DNA of 31,461 bases from Cyclobacteriaceae bacterium (GTDB lineage: Bacteria > Bacteroidota > Bacteroidia > Cytophagales > Cyclobacteriaceae), in the NCBI GenBank assembly GCA_028289505.1, contig JANQPK010000118.1:1-31461 (forward strand). Direction: 5' to 3'. Within the stretch, counting starts at the first letter, position 1. The number at the start of each line of letters is the position of its first letter. Below the pieces are notes generated by a model. That model saw only the letters and a program-made list of their open reading frames with translations, was not told the DNA's origin and ran no database searches. Position numbers and translations under genes: made by a program. Positions 31,364-31,461 of this stretch are shown piece by piece.

Positions 31364-31461
31364 TCCTGATGGGTTTTATTTTCCTGCAGAGTGGGAACCT
31401 CACCGCGCCACCTGGTTAAGCTGGCCTCACAATCCAGATACCTGGGTAGGAGAAATAGACT
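31350..31461 (+). CDS. aguA: Agmatine deiminase, N-terminus only (cut by window end)
   Basis: The reading frame from the ATG at 31350 gives 37 codons to the window edge: MRTTNPDGFYFPAEWEPHRA, then TWLSWPHNPDTWVGEID. This is the start of agmatine deiminase, which converts agmatine to N-carbamoylputrescine, the substrate of the aguB product just upstream. The PAEWEPHRATW and SWPHN pieces are characteristic of the family N-terminus. It overlaps the aguB stop by 14 bases, implying coupled translation. Confidence 0.88.
   Translation, partial: MRTTNPDGFYFPAEWEPHRATWLSWPHNPDTWVGEID

Noticed and set aside
1..31461. Mobile element, prophage or genomic island
   Set aside because: No transposase, integrase, tRNA end or flanking repeat is seen; genes are housekeeping and tightly packed throughout.

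Overview
The window reads as an ordinary chromosomal stretch of a gliding Bacteroidota bacterium, most likely of the Cytophagales/Flammeovirga-like group. The evidence is gene content (gldB, gldD and gldE; the mutY-ssb-gldE-gldD order; a Bacteroidota-type 29-residue basic protein; a secreted septoil-knot-like repeat protein), the scarcity of strong Shine-Dalgarno sequences, and several matches to the Bacteroidota -7 promoter element TAnnTTTG. I see no insertion sequence, prophage, CRISPR array, rRNA or tRNA. Coding density is very high and no gap exceeds 300 bases; the largest is 10836-11101.

Layout. Positions 1-10835 form a leftward run: uvrA, tpiA, a small secreted septoil-knot-like protein, prmA, a 1582-residue secreted protein of unknown function, plsY and a truncated M20 dipeptidase. 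These genes are tightly packed or overlapping, so they may be one transcription unit starting at a near-leaderless promoter in front of uvrA. Divergent from it, 11102-11909 holds an ECF sigma factor with an overlapping 77-residue partner, followed by a lone glycosyltransferase (11995-13215). The glycosyltransferase converges on, and overlaps, gldB. A second leftward run (17069 down to 13181) has an HU/IHF-type DNA-binding protein, a membrane-anchored TPR protein, a 29-residue ribosomal-type basic protein, RNase G/E and gldB.

Positions 17221-25107 form a rightward run: mutY, ssb, gldE, gldD, recG, a lipoprotein, a secreted protein and a PPK2-type polyphosphate kinase. It couples DNA repair and recombination with gliding-motility lipoproteins. 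Next come a small membrane protein (leftward), divergent from a second ECF sigma/anti-sigma pair, then acylphosphatase and a basic secreted protein (leftward). The last block, rightward, holds an amylosucrase-like GH13 enzyme, an orphan zinc-finger anti-sigma-like membrane protein with a carboxypeptidase-regulatory-like domain, and the putrescine pair aguB and aguA (the latter cut off by the window end).

Most genes are housekeeping. The parts least explained by known biology are the 1582-residue secreted protein in the prmA operon, the septoil-knot-like protein beside it, the 29-residue basic ORF, the amylosucrase in this host, the orphan anti-sigma-like fusion protein, and the structured divergent region at 25493-25667. 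I do not find a clear, self-contained new defence or biosynthetic system.
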